A stretch of 64,000 nt of DNA, from NCBI RefSeq assembly GCF_932526225.1, contig NC_064045.1, forward strand, positions 15,434,442 to 15,498,441. Direction: 5' to 3'. Positions 35,585 through 48,800 of the stretch are shown piece after piece. The position numbers and the translations under genes were made by a program. Below the pieces are notes generated by a model. That model saw only the letters and a list, made by a program, of their open reading frames with translations. It made no database searches and was not told the origin of the DNA. The DNA is from Nematostella vectensis. Lineage: Eukaryota > Cnidaria > Anthozoa > Actiniaria > Edwardsiidae. Within the stretch, counting starts at the first letter, position 1, and every line of letters begins with the position of its first letter.

Positions 35585-38500
35585 CTGGTCGCTGCGGTAG
35601 TAGTCAAGTGCCCGCAACGAAAGACTAACGTGGCATTGCTGAAGGGAATTGTAATGAAAATTACTTTTAATACTATTGGTATCGTAAACTATCCCAAGCA
35701 AAGTCACCATCGGACTGGAGGTTACATTCGGGAAAAGCTTCAGGGTTACATTCGGGAATTTGTTTTACGAGTGTAACCTCCAAAAGGTTACCATCGATAA
35801 TTTTTTTTTCCGAATGTAAATTCCAAAAAGTAACATTAGGAAAAATAAAACAGTATACTCGGAAAAAAAGGTATATCAATCTATCGAGCGCTATGCTCTA
35901 TGTTAGAATCTACTTAATCAAGTTATCCAAGGAATCTAGTTAGTTCTTTTGTGCATAAAATATGTACAGGATCCTGAACAAAGCATGAGCACATCAAAGA
36001 TGCTGAGAGTACATAAAAATGTCCCTATACCTTCTTTTTATGCCATGACACACCAAGAACAGTATAATTAAGTATCGATATTTAAAAAAAAAAATAAAGA
36101 AAAAAAATAGGCTATCAGCGGGAATCGAACCCGGGTCGCTGCGTTAGTAGTCAAGTGCCCGCAACGAAAGACTATCGTGGCAATTGCTGAAGGGAATTGT
36201 AATGAAAATTACTTTTAATGCTATTGGTATCGTAAACTATCCCAAGCAAAGTCACCATCGGACTGGAGGTTACATTCCTGAAAAGCTTCAGGGTTACATT
36301 CGGGAATTTGTTTTACGAGTGTAACCTCCAAAAGGTTACAATCGATAATTTTTTTTCCGAATGTAAATTCCAAAAAGTAACATTAGGAAAAATAAAACAG
36401 TATACTCTGAAAAAAAGGTATATCAATCTATCGAGCGCTATGCTCTATGTTAGAATCTACTTAATCAAGTTATCCAAGGAATCTAGTTAGTTCTTGTGTG
36501 CATAAAATATGTACAGGATCCTGAACAAAGCATGAGCACATCAAAGATGCTGAGAGTACATAAAAATGTCCCTATACCTTCTTTTTATGTCATGACACAC
36601 CAAGAACAGTATAATTAAGTATCGATATTTAAAAAAAAATTAAGAAAAAAAAATATGCTATCAGCGGGAATCGAACCCGTGTAGCTGCGTTAGTAGTCAA
36701 GTGCCCGCAACGAAAGACTAACGTGGCATTGCTGAAGGGAATTGTAATGAAAATTACTTTTAATACTATTGGTATCGTAAACTATCCCAAGCAAAGTCAC
36801 CATCGGACTGGAGGTTACATTCGGGAAAAGCTTCAGGGTTACATTCGGGAATTTGTTTTACGAGTGTAACCTCCAAAAGGTTACAATCGATAATTTTTTT
36901 TCCGAATGTAAATTCCAAAAAGTAACATTAGGGAAAATAAAACAGTATACAAGGAAAAAAAGGTTCATCAATCTATCGAGCGCTATGCTCTATGTTAGAA
37001 TCTACTTAATCAAGTTAACCAAGGAATCTAGTTAGTTCTTGTGTGCATAAAATATGTACAGGATCCTGAAGAAATCATGAGCACATCAAAGATGCTGAGA
37101 GTACATAAAAATGTCCCTATACCTTCTTTTTATGTCATGACACACCAAGAACAGTATAATTAAGTATCGATATTTAAAAAAAAAAAAAATAAAGAAAAAA
37201 AAATGGGCTATCAGCGGGAATCGAACCCGGGTCGCTGCGTTAGTAGTCAAGTGCCCGCAACGAAAGACTAACGTGGCATTACTGAAGGGAATTGTAATGA
37301 AAATTACTTTTAATAATATTGGTATCGTAAACTATCCCAAGCAAAGTCACCATCGGACTGAAGGTTACATTCGGGAAAAGCTTCAGGGTTACATTCGGGA
37401 ATTTCTTTTACGAGTGTAACCTCCAAAAGGTTACAATCGATAATTTTTTTTTCCGAATGTAAATTCCAAAAAGTAACATTAGGAAAAATAAAACAGTATA
37501 CTCGGAAAAAAAGGTATATCAATCTATCGAGCGCTATGCTCTATGTTAGAATCTACTTAATCAAGTTATCCAAGGAATCTAGTTAGTTCTTGTGTGCATA
37601 AAATATGTACAGGATCCTGAACAAAGCATGAGCACATCAAAGATGCTGAGAGTACATCAAAATGTCCCTATACCTTCTTTTTATGTCATGACACACCAAG
37701 AACAGTATAATTAAGTATCGATATTTTTTTTAAAAAAATAAAGAAAAAAAAATAGGCTATCAGCGGGAATCGAACCCGGGTTGCTGCGTTAGTAGTCAAG
37801 TGCCGCAACGAAAGACTAACGTGGCATTGCTGAAGGGAATTGTAATGAAAATTACTTTTAATACTATTGGTATCGTAAACTATCCCAAGCAAAGCCACCA
37901 TCGGACTGGAGGTTACATTCGGGAAAAGCTTCAGGGTTACATTCGGGAATTTGTTTTACGAGTGTAACCTCCAAAAGGTTACAATCGATAATTTTTTTTC
38001 CGAATGTAAATTCCAAAAAGTAACATTAGGAAAATAAAACAGTATACTCGGAAAAAAAGGTATATCAATCTATCGAGCGCTATGCTCTATGTTAGAATCT
38101 ACTTAATCAAGTTATCCAAGGAATCTAGTTAGTTCTTGTGTGCATAAAATATGTACAGGATCCTGAACAAAGCATGAGCACATCAACGATGCTGAGAGTA
38201 CATAAAAATGTCCCTATACCTTCTTTTTTGTCATGACACACCAAGAACAGTATAATTAAGTATCGATATTTAAAAAAAATAAAGAAAAAAAAATAGGCTA
38301 TCAGCGGGAATCGAACCCGGGTCGCTGCGTTAGTAGTCAAGTGCCCGCAACGAAAGACTAACGTGGCATTGCTGAATGGAATTGTAATGAAAATTACTTT
38401 TAATACTATTGGTATCGTAAACTATCCCAAGCAAAGTCACCATCGGACTGGAGGTTACATTCGGGAAAAACTTCAGGGTTACATTCGGGAATTTGTTTTA

Positions 38501-39100
38501 CGAGTGTAACCTCCAAAAGGTTACAATCGATAATTTTTTTTCCGAATGTAAATTCCAAAAAGTAACATTAGGAAAATAAAACAGTATACTCGGACAAAAA
38601 GGTACATCAATCTATCGAGCGCTATGCTCTATGTTAGAATCTACTTAATCAAGTTATCCAAGGAATCTAGTTAGTTCTTGTGTGCATAAAATATGTACAG
38701 GATCCTGAACAAAGCATGAGCACATCAAAGATGCTGAGAGTACATAAAAATGTCCCTATACCTTCTTTTTATGTCATGACACACCAAGAACAGTATAATT
38801 AAGTATCGATATTTAAAAAAAAATAAAGAAAAAAAAATTGGCTATCAGCGGGAATCGAACCCTGGTGGCTGCGTTAGTAGTCAAGTGCCCGCAACGAAAG
38901 ACTAACGTGGCATTGCTGAAGGGAATTGTAATGAAAATAACTTTTAATACTATTCGTATCGTAAACTATCCCAAGCAAAGTCACCATCGGACTGGAGGTT
39001 ACATTCGGGAAAAGCTTCAGGGTTACATTCGGGAATTTGTTTTACGAGTGTAACCTCCAAAAGGTTACAATCGATAATTTTTTTTCCGAATGTAAATTCC
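35585..39100 (-). repeat. Multi-monomer block, copy 2
   Basis: Partner of 24140-27100. It has one extra monomer (module near 36125) between the CTGCGGTAG copy and the CGTGTAGCTGCG copy, so the offset steps from about 11,445 to 11,990 bp. That is a whole-monomer gain, as from unequal exchange. Confidence 0.75.
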
Positions 39101-39240
39101 AAAAAGTAACATTAGGAAAATAAAACAGTATACTCGGAAAAAAAGGTATATCAATCTATCGAGCGCTATGCTCTATGTTAGAATCTACTTAATCAAGTTA
39201 ACCAAGGAATCTAGTTAGTTCTTCTGTGCATAAAATATGT

Positions 39241-39840
39241 ACAGGATCCTGAACAAAGCATGAGCACATCAAAGATGCTGAGAGTACATAAAAATGTCCC
39301 TATACCTTCTTTTTATGTCATGACACACCAAGAACAGTATAATTAAGTATCGATATTTAAAAAAAAAATAAAGAAAAAAAATAGGCTATCAGAGGGAATC
39401 GAACCCGGGTCGCTGCGTTAGTAGTTAAGTGCCCGCAACGAAAGACTAACGTGGCATTGCTTAAGGGAATTGTAATGAAAATTACTTTTAATACTATTGG
39501 TATCGTAAACTATCCCAAGCAAAGTCACCATCGGACTAGATCAGGATCCTGAACAAAGCATGAGCACATCAAAGATGCTGAGAGTACATAAAAATATCCC
39601 TATACCTTCTTTTTATGTCATGACACACCAAGAACAGTATAATTAAGTATCGATATTTAAAAAAAAAATAAAGAAAAAAAATAGGCTATCAGAGGGAATC
39701 GAACCCGGGTCGCTGCGTTAGTAGTTAAGTGCCCGCAACGAAAGACTAACGTGGTATTGCTGAAGGGAATTGTAATGAAAATTACTTTTAATACTATTGG
39801 TATCGTAAACTATCCCAAGCAAAGTCACCATCGGACTAGA
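39241..39840 (-). repeat. Shortened monomer with 300-bp tandem copy
   Basis: Sequence passes from CATCGGACTAGA (ending 39540) directly to TCAGGATCCTGAAC, skipping the GTAAC zone and the adjacent 5' part, about 245 bp. As a result 39241-39540 and 39541-39840 are almost identical 300 bp direct repeats, each with a complete tRNA-like module. Differences include AAAATGTCCC versus AAAATATCCC and GCATTGCTTAAG versus GTATTGCTGAAG. This deletion differs from the one at 2724 and 8622. Confidence 0.9.
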
Positions 39841-42800
39841 GGTTACATTCGGGAAAAGCTTCAGGGTTACATTCGGGAATTTGTTTTACGAGTGTAACCT
39901 CCAAAAGGTTACCATCGATAAATTTTTTTCCGAATGTAAATTCCAAAAAGTAACATTAGGAAAAATAAAACAGTATACTCGGAAAAAAAGGTATATCAAT
40001 CTATCGAGCGCTATGCTCTATGTTAGAATCTACTTAATCAAGTTATCCAAGGAATCTAGTTAGTTCTTGTGTGCATAAAATATGTACAGGATCCTGAACA
40101 AAGCATGAGCACATCAAAGATCCTGAGAGTACATAAAAATGTCCCTATACCTTCTTTTTATGTCATGACACACCAAGAACAGTATAATTAAGTATCGATA
40201 TTTAAAAAAGAATTAAAGAAAAAAAAAATAGGCTATCAGCGGGAATCGAACCCGGGTCGCTGCGTTAGTAGTCAAGTGCCCGCAACGAAAGACTAACGTG
40301 GCATTGCTGAAGGGAATTGTAATAAAAATTACTTTTAATACTATTGGTATCGTAAACTATCCCAAGCACAGTCACCATCGGACTGGAGGTTACATTCGGG
40401 AAAAGCTTCAGGGTTACATTCGGGAATTTGTTTTACGAGTGTAACCTCCAAAAGGTTACAATCGATAATTTTTTTTTCCGAATGTAAATTCCAAAAAGTA
40501 ACATTAGGAAAAATAAAACAGTATACTCGGAAAAAAAGGTATATCAATCTATCGAGCGCTATGCTCTATGTTAGAATCTACTTAATCAAGTTATCCAAGG
40601 AATCTAGTTAGTTCTTGTGTGCATAAAATATGTACAGGATCCTGAACAAAGCATGAGCACATCAAAGATGCTGAGAGTACATCAAAATGTCCCTATACCT
40701 TCTTTTTATGTCATGACACACCAAGAACAGTATAATTAAGTATCGATATTTTTTAAAAAAAAATAAAGAAAAAAAAAATAGGCTATCAGCGGGAATCGAA
40801 CCCGGGTTGCTGCGTTAGTAGTCAAGTGCCGCAACGAAAGACTAACGTGGCATTGCTGAAGGGAATTGTAATGAAAATTACTTTTAATACTATTGGTATC
40901 GTAAACTATCCCAAGCAAAGCCACCATCGGACTGGAGGTTACATTCGGGAAAAGCTTCAGGGTTACATTCGGGAATTTGTTTTACGAGTGTAACCTCCAA
41001 AAGGTTACAATCGATAATTTTTTTTCCGAATGTAAATTCCAAAAAGTAACATTAGGAAAATAAAACAGTATACTCGGAAAAAAAGGTATATCAATCTATC
41101 GAGAGCTATGCTCTATGTTAGAATCTACTTAATCAAGTTATCAAAGGAATCTAGTTAGTTCTTGTGTGCATAAAATATGTACAGGATCCTGAACAAAGCA
41201 TGAGCACATCAAAGATGCTGAGAGTACATAAAAATGTCCCTATACCTTCTTTTTATGTCATGACACACCAAGAACAGTATAATTAAGTATCGATATTTAA
41301 AAAAAAAAAAGAAAAAATAATAGGCTATCAGCGGGAATCGAACCCGGGTCGCTGCGTTAGTAGTCAAGTGCCCGCAACGAAAGACTAACGTGGCATTGCT
41401 GAATGGAATTGTAATGAAAATTACTTTTAATACTATTGGTATCGTAAACTATCCCAAGCAAAGTCACCATCGGACTGGAGGTTACATTCGGGAAAAACTT
41501 CAGGGTTACATTCGGGAATTTGTTTTACGAGTGTAACCTCCAAAAGGTTACAATCGATAATTTTTTTTCCGAATGTAAATTCCAAAAAGTAACATTAGGA
41601 AAAATAAAACAGTATACTCGGAAAAAAAGGTATATCAATCTATCGAGCGCTATGCTCTATGTTAGAATCTACTTAATCAAGTTAACCAAGGAATCTAGTT
41701 AGTTCTTGTGTGCATAAAATATGTACAGGATCCTGAACAAAGCATGAGCACATCAAAGATTCTGAGAGTACATAAAAATGTCCCTATACCTTCTTTTTAT
41801 GTCATGACACACCAAGAACAGTATAATTAAGTATCGATATTTAAAAAAAAAATAAAGAAAAAAAAATAGGCTATCAGCGGGAATCGAACCCGGGTTGCTG
41901 CGTTAGTAGTCAAGTGCCGCAACGAAAGACTAACGTGGCATTGCTGAAGGGAATTGTAATGAAAATTACTTTTAATACTATTGGTATCGTAAACTATCCC
42001 AAGCAAAGCCACCATCGGACTGGAGGTTACATTCGGGAAAAGCTTCAGGGTTACATTCGGGAATTTGTTTTACGAGTGTAACCTCCAAAAGGTTACAATC
42101 GATAATTGTTTTTCCGAATGTAAATTCCAAAAAGTAACATTAGGAAAAAAAAACAGTATACTCGGAAAAAAAGGTATATCAATCTATCGAGCGCTATGCT
42201 CTATGTTAGAATCTACTTAATCAAGTTATCAAAGGAATCTAGTTAGTTCTTGTGTGCATAAAATATGTACAGGATCCTGAACAAAGCATGAGCACTTCAA
42301 AGATGCTGAGAGTACATAAAAATGTCCCTATACCTTCTTTTTATGTCATGACACACCAAGAACAGTATAATTAAGTATCGATATTTAAAAAAAAAATAAA
42401 GAAAAAATAATAGGCTATCAGCGGGAATCGAACCCGGGTCGCTGCGTTAGTAGTCAAGTGCCCGCAACGAAAGACTAACGTGGCATTGCTGAATGGAATT
42501 GTAATGAAAATTACTTTTAATACTATTGGTATCGTAAACTATCCCAATCAAAGTCACCATCGGACTGGAGGTTACATTCGGGAAAAACTTCAGGGTTACA
42601 TTCGGGAATTTGTTTTACGAGTGTAACCTCCAAAAGGTTACAATCGATAATTTTTTTTCCGAATGTAAATTCCAAAAAGTAACATTAGGAAAAATAAAAC
42701 AGTATACTCGGAAAAAAAGGTATATCAATCTATCGAGCGCTATGCTCTATGTTAGAATCTACTTAATCAAGTTAACCAAGGAATCTAGTTAGTTCTTGTG

Positions 42801-45800
42801 TGCATAAAATATGTACAGGATCCTGAACAAAGCATGAGCACATCAAAGATGCTGAGAGTACATAAAAATGTCCCTATACCTTCTTTTTATGTCATGACAC
42901 ACCAAGAACAGTATAATTAAGTATCGATATTTAAAAAAAAATAAAGAAAAAAAAATAGGCTATCAGCGGGAATCGAACCCGGGTGGCTGCGTTAGTAGTC
43001 AAGTGCCCGCAACGAAAGACTAACGTGGCATTGCTGAAGGGAATTGTAATGAAAATTACTTTTAATACTATTGGTATCGTAAACTATCCCAAGCAAAGTC
43101 ACCATCGGACTGGAGGTTACATTCGGGAAAAGCTTCAGGGTTACATTCGGGAATTTGTTTTACGAGTGTAACCTCCAAAAGGTTACAATCGATAATTTTT
43201 TTTCCGAATGTAAATTCCAAAAAGTAACATTAGGAAAAATAAAACAGTATACTCGGAAAAAAAGGTATATCAATCTATCGAGCGCTATGCTCTATGTTAG
43301 AATCTACTTAATCAAGTTAACCAAGGAATCTAGTTAGTTCTTGTGTGCATAAAATATGTACAGGTTCCTGAACAAAGCATGAGCACATCAAAGATTCTGA
43401 GAGTACATAAAAATGTCCCTATACCTTCTTTTTATGTCATGACACACCAAGAACAGTATAATTAAGTATCGATATTTAAAAAAAAATTAAAGAAAAAAAA
43501 AATAGGCTATCAGCGGGAATCGAACCCGGGTCGCTGCGTTAGTAGTCAAGTGCCCGCAACGAAAGACTAACGTGGCATTGCTGAAGGGAATTGTAATGAA
43601 AATTACTTTTAATACTATTGGTATCGTAAACTATCCCAAGCACAGTCACCATCGGACTGGAGGTTACATTCGGGAAAAGCTTCAGGGTTACATTCGGGTA
43701 TTTGTTTTACGAGTGTAACCTCCAAAAGGTTACAATCGATAATTTTTTTTTCCGAATGTAAATTCCAAAAAGTAACATTAGGAAAAATAAAACAGTATAC
43801 TCGGAAAAAAAGGTATATCAATCTATCGAGCGCTATGCTCTATGTTAGAATCTACTTAATCAAGTTATCCAAGGAATCTAGTTAGTTCTTGTGTGCATAA
43901 AATATGTACAGGATCCTGAACAAAGCATGAGCACATCAAAGATGCTGAGAGTACATCAAAATGTCCCTATACCTTCTTTTTATGTCATGACACACCAAGA
44001 ACAGTATAATTAAGTATCGATATTTAAAAAAAAAATAAAGAAAAAAAATAGGCTATCAGCGGGAATCGAACCCGGGTCGCTGCGTTAGTAGTTAAGTGCC
44101 CGCAACGAAAGACTAACGTGGCATTGCTGAAGGGAATTGTAATGAAAATTACTTTTAATACTATTGGTATCGTAAACTATCCCAAGCAAAGTCACCATCG
44201 GACTAGAGGTTACATTCGGGAAAAGCTTCAGGGTTACATTCGGGAATTTGTTTTACGAGTGTAACCTCCAAAAGGTTACCATCGATAATTTTTTTTCCGA
44301 ATGTAAATTCCAAAAAGTAACATTAGGAAAAATAAAACAGTATACTCGGAAAAAAAGGTATATCAATCTATCGAGCGCTATGCTCTATGTTAGAATCTAC
44401 TTAATCAAGTTAACCAAGGAATCTAGTTAGTTCTTGTGTGCATAAAATATGTACAGGATCCTGAACAAAGCATGAGCACATCAAAGATGCTGAGAGTACA
44501 TAAAAATGTCCCTATACCTTCTTTTTATGTCATGACACACCAAGAACAGTATAATTAAGTATCGATATTTAAAAAAAAAATAAAGAAAAAAAATAGGCTA
44601 TCAGAGGGAATCGAACCCGGGTCGCTGCGTTAGTAGTTAAGTGCCCGGAACGAAAGACTAAGTGGCATTGCTGAAGGGAATTGTAATGAAAATTACTTTT
44701 AATACTATTGGTATCGTAAACTATCCCAAGCAAAGTCACCATCGGACAAGAGGTTACATTCGGGAAAAGCTTCAGGGTTACATTCGGGAATTTGTTTTAC
44801 GAGTGTAACCTCCAAAAGGTTACCATCGATAAATTTTTTTCAGAATGTAAATTCCAAAAAGTAACATTAGGAAAAATAAAACAGTATACTCGGAAAAAAA
44901 GGTATATCAATCTATCGAGCGCTATGCTCTATGTTAGAATCTACTTAATCAAGTTATCCAAGGAATCTAGTTAGTTCTTGTGTGCATAAAAGATGTACAG
45001 GATCCTGAACAAAGCATGAGCACATCAAAGATTCTGAGAGTACATAAAAATGTCCCTATACCTTCTTTTTATGTCATGACACACCAAGAAAAGTATAATT
45101 AAGTATCGATATTTAAAAAAAAATTAAAGAAAAAAAAAATAGGCTATCAGCGGGAATCGAACCCGGGTCGCTGCGTTAGTAGTCAAGTGCCCGCAACGAA
45201 AGACTAACGTGGCATTGCTGAAGGGAATTGTAATGAAAATTACTTTTAATACTATTGGTATCGTAAACTATCTCAAGCACAGTCACCATCGGACTGGAGG
45301 TAACATTCGGGAAAAGCTTCAGGGTTACATTCGGGAATTTGTTTTACGAGTGTAACCTCCAAAAGGTTACAATCGATAATTTTTTTTTCCGAATGTAAAT
45401 TCCAAAAAGTAACATTAGGAAAAATAAAACAGTATACTCGGAAAAAAAAGGTATATCAATCTATCGAGCGCTATGCTCTATGTTAGAATCTACTTAATCA
45501 AGTTATCCAAGGAATCTAGTTAGTTCTTGTGTGCATAAAATATGTACAGGATCCTGAACAAAGCATGAGCACATCAAAGATGCTGAGAGTACATCAAAAT
45601 GTCCCTATACCTTCTTTTTATGTCATGACACACCAAGAACAGTATAATTAAGTATCGATATTTTTTAAAAAAAAATAAAGAAAAAAAAATAGGCTATCAG
45701 CGGGAATCGAACCCGGGTTGCTGCGTTAGTAGTCAAGTGCCGCAACGAAAGACTAACGTGGCATTGCTGAAGGGAATTGTAATGAAAATTACTTTTAATA

Positions 45801-48800
45801 CTATTGGTATCGTAAACTATCCCAAGCAAAGCCACCATCGGACTGGAGGTAACATTCGGGAAAAGCTTCAGGGTTACATTCGGGAATTTGTTTTACGAGT
45901 GTAACCTCCAAAAGGTTACAATCGATAATTTTTTTTTCCGAATGTAAATTCCAAAAAGTAACATTAGGAAAAATAAAACAGTATACTCGGAAAAAAAAGG
46001 TATATCAATCTATCGAGCGCTATGCTCTATGTTAGAATCTACTTAATCAAGTTATCCAAGGAATCTAGTTAGTTCTTGTGTGCATAAAATATGTACAGGA
46101 TCCTGAACAAAGCATGAGCACATCAAAGATGCTGAGAGTACATCAAAATGTCCCTATACCTTCTTTTTATGTCATGACACACCAAGAACAGTATAATTAA
46201 GTATCGATATTTTTTAAAAAAAAATAAAGAAAAAAAAATAGGCTATCAGCGGGAATCGAACCCGGGTTGCTGCGTTAGTAGTCAAGTGCCGCAACGAAAG
46301 ACTAACGTGGCATTGCTGAAGGGAATTGTAATGAAAATTACTTTTAATACTATTGGTATCGTAAACTATCCCAAGCAAAGCCACCATCGGACTGGAGGTT
46401 ACATTCGGGAAAAGCTTCAGGGTTACATTCGGGAATTTGTTTTACGAGTGTAACCTCCAAAAGATTACAATCGATAATTTTTTTCCGAATGTAAATTCCA
46501 AAAAGTAACATTAGGAAAATAAAACAGTATACTCGGACAAAAAGGTATATCAATCTATCGAGCGCTATGCTCTATGTTAGAATCTACTTAATCAAGTTAT
46601 CCAAGGAATCTAGTTAGTTCTTTTGTGCATAAAATATGTACAGGATCCTGAACAAAGCATGAGCACATCAAAGATGCTGAGAGTACATAAAAATGTCCCT
46701 ATACCTTCTTTTTATGTCATGACACACCAAGAACAGTATAATTAAGTATCGATATTTTAAAAAAATAAAGAAAAAAAATAGGCTATCAGCGGGAATCGAA
46801 CCCGGGTAGCTGCGTTAGTAGTCAAGTGCCCGCAACGAAAGACTAACGTGGCATTGCTGAATGGAATTGTAATGAAAATTACTTTTAATACTATTGGTAT
46901 CGTAAACTATCCCAAGCAAAGTCACCATCGGACTGGAGGTTACATTCGGGAAAAACTTCAGGGTTACATTCGGGAATTTGTTTTACGAGTGTAACCTCCA
47001 AAAGGTTACAATCGATAATTTTTTTTCCGAATGTAAATTCCAAAAAGTAACATTAGGAAAATAAAACAGTATACTCGGACAAAAAGGTATATCAATCTAT
47101 CGAGCGCTATGCTCTATGTTAGAATCTACTTAATCAAGTTATCCAAGGAATCTAGTTAGTTCTTTTGTGCATAAAATATGTACAGGATCCTGAACAAAGC
47201 ATGAGCACATCAAAGATGCTGAGAGTACATAAAAATGTCCCTATACCTTCTTTTTATGTCATGACACACCAAGAACAGTATAATTAAGTATCGATATTTA
47301 AAAAAAAATAAAGAAAAAAAAATAGGCTATCAGCGGGAATCGAACCCGGGTGGCTGCGTTAGTAGTCAAGTGCCCGCAACGAAAGACTAACGTGGCATTG
47401 CTGAAGGGAATTGTAATGAAAATTACTTTTAATACTATTGGTATCGTAAACTATCCCAAGCAAAGTCACCATCGGACTGGAGGTTACATTCGGGAAAAGC
47501 TTCAGGGTTACATTCGGGAATTTGTTTTACGAGTGTAACCTCCAAAAGGTTACAATCGATAATTTTTTTTCCGAATGTAAATTCCAAAAAGTAACATTAG
47601 GAAAAATAAAACAGTAAACTCGGAAAAAAAGGTATATCAATCTATCGAGCGCTATGCTCTATGTTAGAATCTACTTAATCAAGTTAACCAAGGAATCTAG
47701 TTAGTTCTTGTGTGCATAAAATATGTACAGGTTCCTGAACAAAGCATGAGCACATCAAAGATTCTGAGAGTACATAAAAATGTCCCTATACCTTTTTTTT
47801 ATGTCATGACACACCAAGAACAGTATAATTAAGTATCGATATTTAAAAAAAAATTAAAGAAAAAAAAAATAGGCTATCAGCGGGAATCGAACCCGGGTAG
47901 CTGCGTTAGTAGTCAAGTGCCCGCAACGAAAGACTAACGTGGCATTGCTGAAGGGAATTGTAATGAAAATTACTTTTAATACTATTGGTATCGTAAACTA
48001 TCCCAAGCACAGTCACCATCGGACTGGAGGTTACATTCGGGAAAAGCTTCAGGGTTACATTCTGGAATTTGTTTTACGAGTGTAACCTCCAAAAGGTTAC
48101 AATCGATAATTTTTTTTTCCGAATGTAAATTCCAAAAAGTAACATTGGAAAAAATAAAACAGTATACTCGGAAAAAAAGGTATATCAATCTATCGAGCGC
48201 TATGCTCTATGTTAGAATCTACTTAATCAAGTTATCCAAGGAATCTAGTTAGTTCTTGTGTGCATAAAATATGTACAGGATCCTGAACAAAGCATGAGCA
48301 CATCAAAGATGCTGAGAGTACATCAAAATGTCCCTATACCTTCTTTTTATGTCATGACACACCAAGAACAGTATAATTAAGTATCGATATTTAAAAAAAA
48401 AAAAAAAAGAAAAAAAAATAGGCTATCAGCGGGAATCGAACCCGGGTTGCTGCGTTAGTAGTCAAGTGCCGCAACGAAAGACTAACGTGGCATTGCTGAA
48501 GGGAATTGTAATGAAAATTACTTTTAATACTATTGGTATCGTAAACTATCCCAAGCAAAGCCACCATCGGACTGGAGGTTACATTCGGGAAAAGCTTCAG
48601 GGTTACATTCGGGAATTTGTTTTACGAGTGTAACCTCCAAAAGGTTACAATCGATAATTTTTTTTCCGAATGTAAATTCCAAAAAGTAACATTAGGAAAA
48701 TAAAACAGTATACTCGGAAAAAAAGGTATATCAATCTATCGAGCGCTATGCTCTATGTTAGAATCTACTTAATCAAGTTATCAAAGGAATCTAGTTAGTT

